Assembly (NCBI GenBank): GCA_014529385.2
Contig: CM043960.1
Span: 28,239,396-28,303,395, forward strand
From: Adiantum capillus-veneris
Lineage: Eukaryota; Streptophyta; Polypodiopsida; Polypodiales; Pteridaceae
Direction: 5' to 3'
DNA: 64,000 nucleotides
The number at the start of each line of letters is the position of its first letter. The first letter of the stretch is position 1. The position numbers and the translations under genes were made by a program. Shown here in pieces: positions 11,453-25,032 of the stretch. A model generated the notes under the pieces. It searched no databases, was not told the DNA's origin, and saw only the letters and a program-made list of their open reading frames with translations.

Positions 11453-12218
11453 TGAAGGGTGGGGGTTTTGGTGTAGAGGTGCCCCTCTTGCCTTGCAAGA
11501 GCCTCGTGTGGTGAGTTGAGAGTGCATCTCTCCTCAATGGGCTGATGAAAGTGGGTGATTAGCTCTGTATATTGACCTCTTTTCATCTTGGTTTAAGGTA
11601 TGGCAGCCATGTTGTGTGTGGTTCCCTTTGGTGCAACTAGTCGAGGATAGACTATGCGCTGCAATTCCTTGCTTGTACATACGTAAAAGAGAAAGCTTCT
11701 CCCCAAGTTTTTCATCGCTTTTTTTGAGTTTTTTTTCTGAACTTTGTGGGTTTTCAAAGTGAGCTTGATTTGGATGGCTTTTGATCAAGCTATGTGTATA
11801 TATGGGAGCGCCTATGGAGTCTCTACTAGCACATGGAAAGGCGTTTGAAAAGAAGTGAAGCTCTTGGTTTTATGAGGAATTGTTTTTTTTTACTTTTTTT
11901 CTTTGTTTTCTTGATTCCCTTGATTTCTTTAGTGCATACAAGTATAGTGGGAGTTGTAGCGGTGTAGAGGGAAGCTAGTCGGGACTGAGTGTGAGTGAGG
12001 ATGTCAAAATTTGTGAGAGAAGATCAACCCATATTATCTTGAGAGAGCTATAATCTTCATCCTCTTTTCTTGGTGTTGGTTTGAGGTGTTGTAGAGGCCA
12101 ACCCCCCCGCAATCCTTCACAACGTCCTCCGGAGTTGAGTGAGAAAGAGTGCGAGGCTCACCTAGGTGAGGTTAGGTAGAGTTGGCCCATGATGGTAGTG
12201 TCCCCTTGAAGACTCTTG

Positions 12219-12219
<1 letters not shown>
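11453..12219. other. Probable continuation of the 3' LTR; no gene
   Basis: No coding similarity. GT-rich text with TATGTGTATATATGGGAG near 11792 could belong to LTR control sequence, but this is not demonstrable here. Confidence 0.35.

Positions 12220-12290
<71 letters not shown>
12220..12290. repeat. (TG)n-(GA)n microsatellite
   Basis: TG units at 12220-12270, interrupted once, followed by GA units at 12271-12290. Confidence 0.95.
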
Positions 12291-13062
12291 ATCTATGGTG
12301 AATTGTGGTCGCTATCCTTCTATATGTGGCGCTTGCTAGCAGGGGTGGAGAAAACGACCAATACTACCAGCTAGAAATTGGGCACAAGGGACGAAGCTCA
12401 CAACAAGGCATTGCGAGTGATTTGACAAGGCCGTGTGATTAGCAAGCTTGCAATGGCGTAGTAGAGACAGAAGGAGAGGCCAACTACATATTCATGAGGA
12501 CACATCCAGTATGAGTGAGCCTAAGCTAATGGCCACTTGAGCATTTTTGTAGCAGTTTGATGGGTATTGAGTAGTGTAAAGTGCAATTGCAACGGTAGAG
12601 TTAAGGTGGTAGGTAGTTGGAGTGACAAACAGATTTTAGCAAAGTTCACATTTTGTTGCTGATACTCATCAATCAGCTTTAATTAGGCAATCAAATCACA
12701 CATTCTCATCCAGACTCCAATTTTGCATGCATGCTCTAGCGACCTTTTAGGCCATGTAGTATTCCTCCTCAGTACATGCAGCCTATGTCACCAAAGTCTT
12801 AACTGAAAGATCTCAAAGGTATCTTGGGATTGTTCCTATGAGCTTAGGATCTCTCTTCTCATCTTTCTATATAAGTGGCATTAGGTGCCCCTGCATCTGT
12901 GAAGAATGCTACCTTGCTTTTACTTTTGACGTCTTTTTAAACATGCAAGCCCTTTGGTCATCATAGCTTTGGTCCTATGATGCCTAAATTGCACGAAGAG
13001 GTGACCGATCCCAACTTTCACCATCAAGTTTCCTGCATATGCTGCCTTGCCATGCTTGACTC
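12291..13062. other. No gene seen
   Basis: No coding similarity, RNA gene or terminal repeat recognised. Confidence 0.4.
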
Positions 13063-13276
13063 TGTGTGTGTGTGTGTGTGTTGTGTGTGTGTGTGTGTGT
13101 GTGTGTCTTTTTGTGCATGGACAAAACCAAAAGTTGGGTGATTTTGCCAGTTACAATAGAAAAAGCCAAAAACACACAAGATGGAAGGTAGTTTTTTTCT
13201 TGTTCGTGGAAAGAATGTGCATGTGTGTGTGTGTGTGTGTGTGTGTTGTGTGTGTGTGTGTGTGTGTGTGTGGTGT

Positions 13277-13334
<58 letters not shown>

Positions 13335-13401
13335 CGTGCGTGTGTGTGCATGTGTGTGTGTTGCATAACCGGCTATCACCAAGCTTTGAGCTTGTAGGTG
13401 A

Positions 13402-13433
<32 letters not shown>

Positions 13434-13592
13434 TTCTCATTATTGTCATGTTTCAATGTGTATGTTTGTGTGTTGTTGTTGTGTGTGTATCCCACTTTGA
13501 TATAGCCGTGCAAGTGCTAACAATATTGTTGCAACAATGTAATAGTGCTCAAGCCAGGCTAGTTGGTGTGTACTTGTTATAACAAGTAGGTG

Positions 13593-13631
<39 letters not shown>
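13063..13631. repeat. Cluster of (TG)n and (GA)n microsatellites
   Basis: TG arrays at 13063-13107 and 13219-13355, with single-base interruptions and a GCGCGC patch. GA arrays at 13408-13432 and 13598-13631. The Val/Cys and Thr/His frames predicted across this block are repeat artefacts. Confidence 0.95.
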
Positions 13632-13632
<1 letters not shown>

Positions 13633-13689
13633 ACTGTTGTTGGCATTATACAACCACGCACACAAGCGCTCAATGTGTATTCTACTTCC

Positions 13690-14277
13690 TGTCTGCAATG
13701 TTGTTTGGTGGAGTGCATTGATTTTGTCCAACAAGGTCAAGGTCAAGAAGCTCAGGGATGTTTTTAGCAGATACATAGAGAGGGCATCTAATGCTGATAT
13801 GGTCCAAAGAGTTCATGATGATATTGTTTTTCAAGGGTTTTTGAAAGAAGACTTCATGCTTGGCACTGTCGTGGTCAACATGAATGCCAAATGTGGTGCA
13901 CTTCATAAAGCACAAAAAGTGCTAAAGGAGCTTCAAGTATGGGATGTTGTCTCTTGGAATGCAGTGGTTGTGGGATATGCCCAACTTGGCCAAGAATCTC
14001 TGGGATGTTTCAAGTGGATGTCAATGGAGGGTGTCTCTCTAAATGCAATCAGTAGAGAAGAACCAAGAAAACAATACTATCTTCTACACAAGCAAACATG
14101 AAGGGGAAGAGTACAATAGGACCAGACGAGCTTCATGCCCGCAATGTTGTCTCATGCAGTGCATTGATTGCATGATATGTTCAATGGGATGAGGGTCAGG
14201 AATGTCTGCGTTGTTTTCAACAGATGCAAAGAGAGGGCATCTCTCCAAATGCAATCACGTACACTCTCCAAATGTAA
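13690..14277 (+). pseudogene. PLS-type PPR pseudogene fragment
   Basis: An open frame to TGA at 14101 carries MVQRVHDDIVFQGFLKED, TVVVNMNAKCGALHKAQKVL and VWDVVSWNAVVVGYAQLGQE, about one and a half PPR repeats. A second block at 14131-14277 reads NVVSCSALIA-stop-YVQWDEGQECLRCF then QQMQREGISPNAITYT before another stop. There is no organelle-targeting N-terminus or C-terminal domain. The (GA)n array sits just upstream, so the left boundary is probably repeat-associated. It is a fragment of the same subfamily as the copies at 1.1-2.4 kb and 23-24 kb. Confidence 0.85.
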
Positions 14278-15253
14278 GAGCGAGCGAGACCCATCGTTGG
14301 CAGATCACGCAAGCTAGTATAGAGTAAAAAAGCAAGGACTATACAATAACCTCATGCATACATCTACCTTAAGGGACACATGAAGGCTAGTAATCATCCA
14401 TAGCTATTTATAAGAATCTTCTTTTTTACATGGAAGCCATAACCACATACAACCAATCAACAAATGAATGTGTGGGTGCCACCATAGACAATCCCCTCAC
14501 ACGAAGCTTATTGTGCCCATACATGCCAATCATTGAAACACAGTCAATCGATATAAGACGAGGAATAACTTTCCAAGAAGACCAGACCCGAGAGAGCCAA
14601 CAGAAGCAAGGTCCAAAAAAACTTAAACCACAAATGTTTCAGTAACATGTCACAAAATTTACCATTTTCTCCATGGTAAGCTTGCCCCTTTCAAAACTAA
14701 TCCAAACACTGCCTTGTGGTGTCACAATTTTGGGGTTGTAGAAAACATCTTTGAGGGCATCTTTAAATGTTGACAGTATCATATCAAAGGAGTATTAAAG
14801 ACCTTATTGTATGAACTATTGATCTATGTGCAACCTGCTAGGCTGCTATGATGATTTCATTGTGAACCTACCATATTTAGGGTGGAGCTCGCCATTGTTA
14901 TGCAATGTGCCCGCACTTTATTCTTACATGTACGGACTCCTAGCATGCAACACTACAAAGCCTCTAGCTCGTGAGATGCAACTATGAAACTAGTAAGTGA
15001 CCCGCACGATGATGTGTGTACAAAAAAAACATGACCGTTAGTCATAAAATGCCATCTTTGAGGTGAGAGATGTCAATGCTTTCGTTCTAGATATAAGGCA
15101 CATATTGTTTATCATTCTATTTAAGTGCCATTTGCACCTTACAAATTGATAGCAATGGAAGCAAACATAGATCATTTCTTATCTTTGAAAGTGTCTTATG
15201 CATCATGTTGAAGTGACTGGTGTGTTAGAAAGTTGATGGTGTGACCCGTAAGC

Positions 15254-15258
<5 letters not shown>
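14278..15258. other. No gene seen
   Basis: A short frame at 14430-14645 has no recognisable domain. No other structure is visible. Confidence 0.4.

Positions 15259-15299
<41 letters not shown>
15259..15299. repeat. (CT)n microsatellite
   Basis: About 20 CT units. Confidence 0.95.
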
Positions 15300-15301
<2 letters not shown>

Positions 15302-15681
15302 CCAAACCCAAATTACAAAATCATGCATGAGAGAGGAGACTCTGTGCAACCAGTTATATGCTTCAACAGATATTCCCTTACTTGCAATGTGTACCATAGC
15401 AACCATTTGGCTTAGCTCCCACTCCTATCAATGTACATAGACCAGTTGTTGAGGCATCATTGAAAACTAATCTCTTGGTGTATGCACATGGTACCTTGTA
15501 AATTTGAGAGTCTGAATAACCTACCCTACTTGAGTTCCTCACATTTATCTTGGACCAGTGCCTACATGAATTTTTGTTCCGCCACTCCATGGATTGTCAG
15601 TTGCCATCCTCCATAGTCTTCAAGCATCATTGAGTCTCTCCTTGTGTATGTATGTGCGTTTTATGCGCTTGAGATCAAGAA

Positions 15682-15698
15682 TCTTCTTCTTCTTCTTC

Positions 15699-15768
<70 letters not shown>
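15682..15768. repeat. (CTT)n-(CT)n microsatellite
   Basis: A short CTT array at 15682-15700 grades into about 34 CT units. Confidence 0.95.
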
Positions 15769-15771
<3 letters not shown>

Positions 15772-16132
15772 GGATTTCTGAGTGTAGTTGGTTAGCTTGA
15801 TGATGTAAAAAGTGCTTCACATTTTGTTTAAGGGGATTTGTTGTGCTCCCATTTCACACAGTGGATTGATTTCAATCCTCACTCACCATTTGTGTGTCGT
15901 TCGGAGATTGATTGCAAGTTGGTAGTTTGCCAATGTCTACTAACTACATACATTCTTTGGTTAATTTTGTAGAGAGTATCTGATAATCCATGGATTTTGG
16001 ATTTATAACAAAGTTTGTGAGTTGGTGGTGGGTGTGATATCCCAACTGTGGATGGTGGTGTTGAGCCTTGCCCTGTAGCATTTTGTGTACGGCCACCAAA
16101 GAATCCCACACCCCATGCTCTAATGAAGTTAA

Positions 16133-16960
<828 letters not shown>

Positions 16961-17042
<82 letters not shown>
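16961..17042. repeat. (CT)n microsatellite with one interruption
   Basis: About 40 CT units, broken once by a TTCT step near 16997. Confidence 0.95.
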
Positions 17043-17047
<5 letters not shown>

Positions 17048-17977
17048 AGAAACACGTTTTACATTTTTAGCTTAAGTTTTGACCCTATTAAACAACTTGG
17101 CCTTGCAATGTACAATATGTTATTGCATTTTTTATAGAAAGCTAGAAAACAAAGGAATGAACTAGTGATGTTCATAAAAAAAACTTAGGAAAACATTGGT
17201 AAAAAAATGCATGCCAGCTCCCCTTGAAATACAATTGACATGGATGTAGTGCACACAACGTTCGGCTTGTATTTGTGACACCACAAACCATCTCACACCA
17301 GCTGTTTATCTGTTAACATGAAGCCAATTGGTGGGGAATATCTGGATCTGACGTCTTAATGACATCATTGGTGCAAGCTATAGAAGAAGCAAAATGCTCC
17401 ACATCAAGTGTTTGCACCCTAAACCAACTCAGAACCTTTCACCTCTCTTCCCACCTGGTAAATGTCACTATGTTCATGTGAACATGATGATCAGAAGATC
17501 ATTAACTCACCTAATTCTATGTGTAGAGGTGTATGGCATATCTAGCTAGCTGAACATCTCATTCTACAGTGCCATATTTGCAACATAGGGGCCTATAGAA
17601 AAGGAATTTTTGCCACCCAAAGAATTTGGTTTCTACATAGCTAGTGCTTTCACCCTTTCCAGATGGCTAGCTTTTTGTCCATCTTAATGTTCATGGTATT
17701 TCCCAGTGGATGCATTTGCCATGCACCCTGACATTAAGTATAGTGGGTACATGCTTCAACCATTTATAAGTCAAGGAAGGTACCAATCCAAGTATCCACA
17801 TACCAAAGTGGCTAGCTGATGCTTGTTAATCCACTTGAGGATGGAGGGGGGACGGAAGCTCTAATGTTTTTTGTGGGGTCATCATCAGCCATGGCTATCT
17901 TCAAGTGCAAATGGAAGAAAGGGGGAGAGTGTGAGGTGTGGTGGCAGGTGAACAAGACCTAAAAGGCTTGCAATCTC
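17043..17977. other. No gene seen
   Basis: Unique-looking AT-moderate sequence without long open frames or recognisable motifs. Confidence 0.4.
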
Positions 17978-17996
17978 CTCCTCCTCTTCTTCTTCT

Positions 17997-18040
<44 letters not shown>
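17978..18040. repeat. (CTC/CTT)n-(CT)n microsatellite
   Basis: Imperfect pyrimidine triplets pass into about 20 CT units ending at 18040. Confidence 0.9.
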
Positions 18041-18042
<2 letters not shown>

Positions 18043-19605
18043 GGTTAGAGCTCTCCACTGAACAAATGGGCCAACCACTTATCCCCACACACAACCACAC
18101 ACTAGGTAGAGTTCCCTAATCGCATTGAGCCATCACAATGAGCTCACGTAGTGCTGGGAAAACACAGCTATGTGTGCAGTGACCAACTTGAGCAGCTTTT
18201 TCATACCATGGCTATATGTGCAAGTAGTAGCTTGATCTTGATTCCAGCAATTGACGTGTGGAATCCACTTCCCTAATGTGCACTTCTATTTTGAATCATC
18301 TGCTTCTCCAACATGCTACTCTATTTGGAATCATTTGCTTCCTTGCAAGCCAATATGTTTGCACCATTTTTGTCAGTATTAGCAAGGTGTATGCCAAGAA
18401 CAACAATCTTGTGTACTTCTTGTAGAGGAAACTGCCCGGCTTACACTCCACAGTTTCTTCAAGCATGTACATACATTTGAAGAGACCCTATTTCTGGAAG
18501 GGTTGAAGTAGTTTTAATAGTTTTCAACCGGTCAAAAGATTCATGGTGGCATTTCACCAAAGCTAGTGAGGGGACTCCTGCAAAACCAATGAGCTTTTTA
18601 CCTGCATGTGTCATCGTCAGCCTTGTGATCCAAAGAAAAGCTGCCACTCCACACAAAGAACTCTTGTTTAAGACCTTCTCCATTCTGAGGTATAGGTAGA
18701 CCCTTAGGATTATTTATAGCCATAGGTTTCTCATCCCGCTAGTTTGAAAAGCCCAACAATGGAAGACTCAAATTCATCTTGCATAAAATATAACATCGAG
18801 TCACAAGCTAAAATAGGAGCATGTCCCTCTTCTAGACCACTTTTAACACACTCCATGAGATCTACACCATTGAAGATATGCTACACTTTGAGAAGCTTTC
18901 AACAATATCACCAAATTTGTAGGTAAAGACTGTCAAATTTTGCTTCTACTTTGCTTGATGGAAGGCAAACGTCCTCATTTTTCCGTGCAACATTAATATG
19001 TTTGCCCCTGACTTTTTGAGAAACTTCTAATACGTCTTATGTCAGCCCCAATAGCATGACTTATTACTTTTACAGTGTTGCTTAAAAGTAAGTGCACTAT
19101 AGAATCATCCCCCATTGAAAATTACTCCATTAGCATGTCATCCCCCTTTGAGATTCTGACCTTTCAACACCAATTTTTTATCAGCTATAAATCTAGCTTC
19201 TTTCATTAATAACCTATATTTCATCTTGAATGCTCTTCCTTTCTGTCAATTTTGAAAGTATGCTCCTTGCCACTAACCATTCTGATTGTCACTACCTATT
19301 CTTCTGAAACTTTCATAATCAAATGCACAAGCTTTCCATTTGTGAGACCATAATCCTTCACTAAAGCATCTTGGCAGCAAAGCTCCTAGCCTCCATATAT
19401 CAGTCTCTAGTGCTTTACATAAAAGACTTGCACGTTTCAATCCACACTTTTTAAGAAACACACCATCTCCACTCCAAGAGTCTAGGAATAATATGATGTG
19501 ATTAGTAATAGTTTACTAAGCTATCATCATTGTGCTCCAAAGATGTCTCTCATCAATCCAAGAGAGAAGCAAATACAACTGGCGATGGTTGCCCTTTGCT
19601 GCAAA

Positions 19606-19610
<5 letters not shown>
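18041..19610. other. No gene seen
   Basis: Several open frames of 60-75 codons on both strands, none with a domain I recognise. Confidence 0.4.

Positions 19611-19653
<43 letters not shown>
19611..19653. repeat. (CT)n microsatellite
   Basis: About 21 CT units. Confidence 0.95.
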
Positions 19654-19656
<3 letters not shown>

Positions 19657-20261
19657 AAAAAACCTTATTTTGGAAGTTTTAATAACTCTTCAAGAAAACC
19701 TAGAGGCATGTACACACAACACTGAAGTTGCATATCAACATGCCCAAAAAGGGGCTATGTAACATACATCATTGGACAAGCACATCCGTTTCCTAAAAAC
19801 CAAAGACAACTATATAAAGTTATTGAGGCACACTATGTATGTGAAAAGATCAGCACACAACATCACCTCTTGTCCTTATCAACCTTCCCAAAGAGTGTCC
19901 CTTTGACAACCTCAAATGTCTTAGAGAGTGATTATGTAGCCAAGCCCAAAGCTTCGGAGTTCACTCCTTGGATTCTTGCAAACATTCCACAAACCTTGTA
20001 TTTGTAGATCTAGCGGCACCCACCCAGGAGGCCTTATGAGCAACATCGGGATCCTTGACATCGCCTTTTTGAGTAGTGTCCTTGCTTTGCTTGCACAATT
20101 CGATGATGCTCTTGGGAGAAAATGCAGTTTCATGAGCAACAATGCCAAGAATATTATAAGTGTTGCTTTGTTGCATTTTGGTATGTGAAGCTTATCTTTG
20201 TCTCTCCTACGGGCCATGGCGAGAAGCAACTTCAACAAATGTAGTAGGTACTTTACAAATA
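19654..20261. other. No gene recognised
   Basis: A 71-codon minus-strand frame (19961-20176; contains GIVAHETAFSPKSIIELCKQ) is the only non-repetitive candidate. I do not recognise it and cannot support a product. Confidence 0.3.
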
Positions 20262-21190
<929 letters not shown>

Positions 21191-21475
21191 AGCACAACTT
21201 AGCCTTGAGCCGGTTGTAAAATTAGAACAACTGGTTGGAGGGGGAGAAGCAAAAAATCCTCTTGAAAATTAAAATCAGACGATGCTACAGGCAAGGTTGC
21301 CGTGCTTCCACCAAAACAGCCCACCTCATCAGATCAAGGGCAAACCAGGAGACTTCGTTATTCCCTCCAAGAGAGGGGCAAGAGAGAGACCTTGCCTGCA
21401 TGTACAAAAATAAAGGGGAGGATGAGACTCTACAAACATCATGGGCAGGGCTGTCAGGGCTCCCCTCTCGTGGAC

Positions 21476-22340
21476 CCTTTCTTTTTTCTTTTGCAAAACT
21501 CACAATGGTGAGTAGACTATATTGTCATAACCAATCAATTTACAAGCTTTGCCATGCTTGTGCCGAGCCATGCCAGCTTCAAGGGGTCCTAGTTACATCG
21601 GCTGATAGGGGAGCCACCCCATGACAAGGGTTGAACCTATACCTTTACCCAAAAAAGGTACCCAAAGATACGGGACGAGCCCACACCTCTATTCCTATAA
21701 GCCATTTAGTATGGCATCCAAGGCTCTCTTCCACTCATCAAAGTTATTGTGTTTTCCAATGGCGATGACCGCCTCTTGGCTTTCTTGAATTATCTCTGTG
21801 AACTTAGCAGCTTTCATGGTGCTCTAAAAAATTTGACAGTTCTTTGCCTTCCAAGCATGTTTGAAGTAGCTAAATCTCACGATTTGTGTTGAGATGAGCA
21901 TTGCTTGATCTTGAACGCCTTCCCTCCCAAGAAGAGATCGTTCTTGAAAATTTCTATTTTAAAGGTCTTTTGGACCCATTTGCAAATCTTCCCTACCAAG
22001 CTACATGTCTCTGGGCATTTCTTAAATAGGTGAAGGAGGTCTTCACTAGCCGTTTTGCATTGTGAATATCTATCCGGGACAATTCCCCTGGTGAGAACCT
22101 TCACCCCAGTCGACAGGGCTCCCCATAGCACTTTCCATATAGGGAGCTTCATCCCATGCGGCCATTTTGGGTGCCATATGTTTTTCATGACTGTCTCCCA
22201 TCTCGACTCTAGCTAATGCTTGCTCCATAGCTTGTTAAGTGAGAGAACCAATCCTCTGAATACAGAAGTGTTAAGTATACTTCCTTAGTTTGCTGTTTAA
22301 GGAAATGCCTATTCTTTGTCCATTGCCACACTTTCCACCC
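21476..22340 (-). mobile_element. 5'-truncated LINE (3' half, zf-RVT region), minus strand
   Basis: Read on the minus strand, 22188-21877 encodes LPIWKVLWGALSTGVKVLTR, IVPDRYSQCKTASEDLLHLF and KKCPE, then LVGKICKWVQKTFKIEIFK. This is the zinc-binding reverse-transcriptase C-terminal region (zf-RVT: WK..WGALPT.........C......E...HLF..CP) found after RT in plant LINEs. Further upstream, 22200-22330 gives WGIRRAMNPSSGGKCGNGQR, also broken. The copy ends in the hairpin CTCACCATTGTGAG, TTTTGC and an A/G-rich tail (plus-strand T-run 21478-21492). Reverse transcriptase and endonuclease are absent. The sister copy at 56.0-57.2 kb is homologous over both the coding part and the 3' UTR. Confidence 0.8.
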
Positions 22341-23017
22341 GAACTTGGATTCATAGCACGACGTATACCCCATGTTAAGCCGTTCAAGGGCTCTGCAGCT
22401 CTTTTATGAAGACTTAACCCATGTTTTCCTTAGTGGGTGCTCACCCATGCATATGCATGTGCATGCACACAGACGCATGCAAAAGATACACACATTGATA
22501 GTAGAAAGGAACTGGTTTCTGAGGACCAATGTCCCTTTCTCAAAAGCTAACGATAAATAATGACACAAAGAAACGAAGCTCCATCATAATTTGTTGTTAT
22601 AGCAGCGAGCCCTTCATTCAAGATATGCGAATCTAACCATTTGTTAAAAGCACAAACTAAATGTTTTCCAAAGAATCTCTGGAGATGTATCATAAAAAGG
22701 GCAGACCTTTTTGGATCCTTCCTTTTGGATCAGCGTTTACGATACAACTCACTATTGTGAGTATTGCCCGGGAAAGTCTTTCTTTAGACGGCCAACTTAC
22801 ACCTTGCAAAGATCCACGAAACCAAAAGCACCAATAGGGTAAAGTAACCAATTTAGAGACGAAATTTTTTGGGACTAGAAATGCTAGTTGATGTGTTTAT
22901 CTCATCCAACTAGTGAGCAACGAAAAGATGGACCGACCTGCCTAGAGGAAGGTTGGCTTATAAAGATGCTAGCCGAGATCTATCTTCGGAGGAAAGGAGA
23001 GCCTATCTTATATCTTA
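22341..23017. other. No gene seen
   Basis: Between the LINE and the Helitron 3' end. AACTCACTATTGTGAG at about 22745-22760 resembles the LINE terminal hairpin but lacks a convincing tail. Confidence 0.4.
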
Positions 23018-23030
23018 CTAGTAAAACGGT

Positions 23031-23048
23031 GCTACCTTCGGCGGTGGC
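23031..23048 (-). other. Helitron 3' hairpin
   Basis: A six-base-pair stem (one mismatch) with a six-nucleotide loop, nine nucleotides before the CTAG terminus. Confidence 0.6.
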
Positions 23049-23169
23049 ATGGCTGACTGCCTTCGACGGTGTGTGTGTGTGTGTGTGTGTGCGTGCTATC
23101 CGTCACCGACTTGCAGGGAACATAGTTGGATCAGGCTGCGGATCAGGCTGCTTGTGACACCCCTTCTCC

Positions 23170-24440
23170 ATGCCATGTTTTCCTTCAAGATGCAAGCGAA
23201 TGTGATTGCATCTAGAGAGACACCCTCACGTCACATCTATAAAAAATAGCAGAGAGCTTCTTGGCCTTGCCCAGTTGGACATATTCCGCAATTAGTGCAT
23301 TCCAAGAGATGATATCCTGGTTAGGAGGCTCCTCGTGCACTTTTTGTGCTTTGTGAAGTGCACCACACTTATTGATACATGTCGACCAAGACGGTGCTAA
23401 GCAGGATGTTTTCTTTGAACAACCCGCGTCTAACAATATCATCGTGAATTCATGTGTAATTCCACATGCCTTCAAGGTGCAACTGTGCGTGATTGTGTTT
23501 AGAGAGATGCCCTCTCTTTGCATCTGCTAAAAAATAACCGGAGCTTCGTGACCCTAACCCTTGCCTTTCCTTCCTCCATTGTAGAGGCAGAGCTTAGACG
23601 TCTCGTCGTAGACCCCCTCCTTCATGTCATGTTTTCCTTTAAGATTCAAGCGAATGTGATTGCATTTGGAGAGACACCCTCGCTTTGGATCTGCCAAAAT
23701 TAACACAAAGCTTCTTAGCCCTGCCCAAGTTTGACATATCCTGCAATTAGTGAATTCCAAGAGACAACATCCCGGTTAGGAGGCTTGTTGCGCACTTTTG
23801 TGCTCAATGAAGTACACCACATTTGGGATACATGTCAACCAAGGCAGTGCTAAGCACAACATTTTCTTTCAACAACCTGAGTCTATCAGTATCATCATGA
23901 ATTCTTTTACCCATATTAGCATCTTGTGTAATGCCACATGCCTTCAAGGTGCAAGTGTATGTGATTGCATTTAGAGAGATGTGCCCTCTCTGCATCTGTT
24001 GAAAATAGCTCAGAGCTTTGTGACCTTGACGCTTGCCTTTCCTTCCCCCATTATAGAGCCCAAGCTACACACGTCTCGTCGTGGATCTGCCCATTCTCCT
24101 TGCCATGTTTGCCTTCAAGATGCAAGCGAATGTGATTGCATATGGAGAGACACCCTCGCTTCACATATGTGTTGAAAATAGCACATTCCTTCTTGGCCGT
24201 ACCCCAGTTGGACATATCCCGCAATTAGTGCATTCCAAGAGATGACATCCTGGTCAAGAGGCTCCTCACACCCTTTTTGTGCTTTATGAAGTGCACCGCA
24301 TTTATTGATACATGCCAACCAAGGTGGTGCTAAGGACGACATTTTCTCTCAACAACCATGATCTAACAATATCATGGCGAATTCTATTATGAGCATATTG
24401 TGTAATGCCACATGCCTTCAATGTGCACGTGGATTTTTCA
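23170..24440 (-). pseudogene. PPR pseudogene fragments inside the Helitron
   Basis: Reading right to left on the minus strand, three blocks of PLS-type PPR text recur. The block at 24342-24115 has ALHKAQKGCEEPLDQDVISW, NALIAGYVQLGYGQEG. The block at 23995-23804 has ITYTCTLKACGITQDANMGK, RIHDDTDRLRLLKENVVLS, TALVDMYPKCG. The block at 23523-23212 has MQREGISLNTITHSCTLKAC, GALHKAQKVHEEPPNQDIIS, WNALIAEYVQLGKAKKL. Frameshifts and stops separate and interrupt them, and the intervening bridges (about 23560-23700, 24010-24110) repeat a spacer containing GTAGA..CTCGTCGTAGACCC. The whole looks like repeated capture or tandem duplication of a PPR exon fragment rather than one former gene. No start or organelle transit peptide is visible. 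Confidence 0.8.
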
Positions 24441-24561
24441 GAAGACCTCAAACGTGCAGTGAGGTAGCAGTCTAGCTAAGAAGATGTCGGAGACTCGAAG
24501 GTGGAGTTGGCACCTCTCTCTTTCTCTTTTGCTCTCACGCGTGCACGTCCTACGCCTGTGT

Positions 24562-24710
24562 TGTCATGCCAAGGGCATACCCAGGGGAGGTCACGGACCT
24601 GGGCTAGTAAGTGGCCAACTGCCAGTGTGGAACAAGGGATTCCTTAGCCAGGGGCTATATAAGGGAGGTTGGGCGGTGAATCCAAGACAGGCAGTTCCTT
24701 GGGCATTTCA
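24562..24710 (+). repeat. 5' LTR (149 bp)
   Basis: Starts TG, ends CA, and contains CTATATAAGGG (24655-24665), a plausible TATA box. Confidence 0.93.
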
Positions 24711-24711
24711 T

Positions 24712-24728
24712 TGGTATCAGCGCCATGA
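24712..24728 (+). other. Primer-binding site, initiator tRNA-Met type
   Basis: TGGTATCAGCGCCATGA starts two bases after the 5' LTR. It matches the familiar TGGTATCAGAGCCATG plant site except for one base. Confidence 0.85.
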
Positions 24729-25032
24729 GTTTTGGGAACCAGGGCGTGGTGCTCATGAGCTTTGGGCATGATTTTGCATGTTCATGCAAATAGGAGGGCC
24801 AAAAGCACCTCGTAGGCGGGCATGGCCGCTTAGCAGAAGACGAGGTCAAGGTCAAAGTCGAGGATTGCGACCGTGGGCAAGCACCCTAGGAGGGGAAGAC
24901 AGGTGCAGTCGACCATGGCAAAAATCGATGAGGCCGGACTTGTTAGGGTCGTAGAGGACCTGTGATAGTTTTTTGTCACGCGCTCATGGCCTGGGGAGCA
25001 ACACCCGTGACGTCTTCATCTCCCTATCTCCC

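Noticed and set aside
13024-13582. Long Thr/His and Val/Cys open frames on both strands
   Set aside because: They are translations of TG/CA microsatellites; the same applies to Ser/Leu, Arg/Glu and Tyr/Ile frames at other arrays.
14290-14322. GCAAGCTAGT as 3' end of the Helitron starting at 6455
   Set aside because: It has a CTAG|T end but no hairpin about 10 nt before it and no similarity to the 3' end at 23018.
19961-20176. 71-codon minus-strand frame as a gene
   Set aside because: Non-repetitive composition, but no domain, start context or splice partners could be supported.
22745-22762. AACTCACTATTGTGAG as a further LINE 3' end
   Set aside because: The palindrome is present but no A/T tail or related UTR accompanies it.
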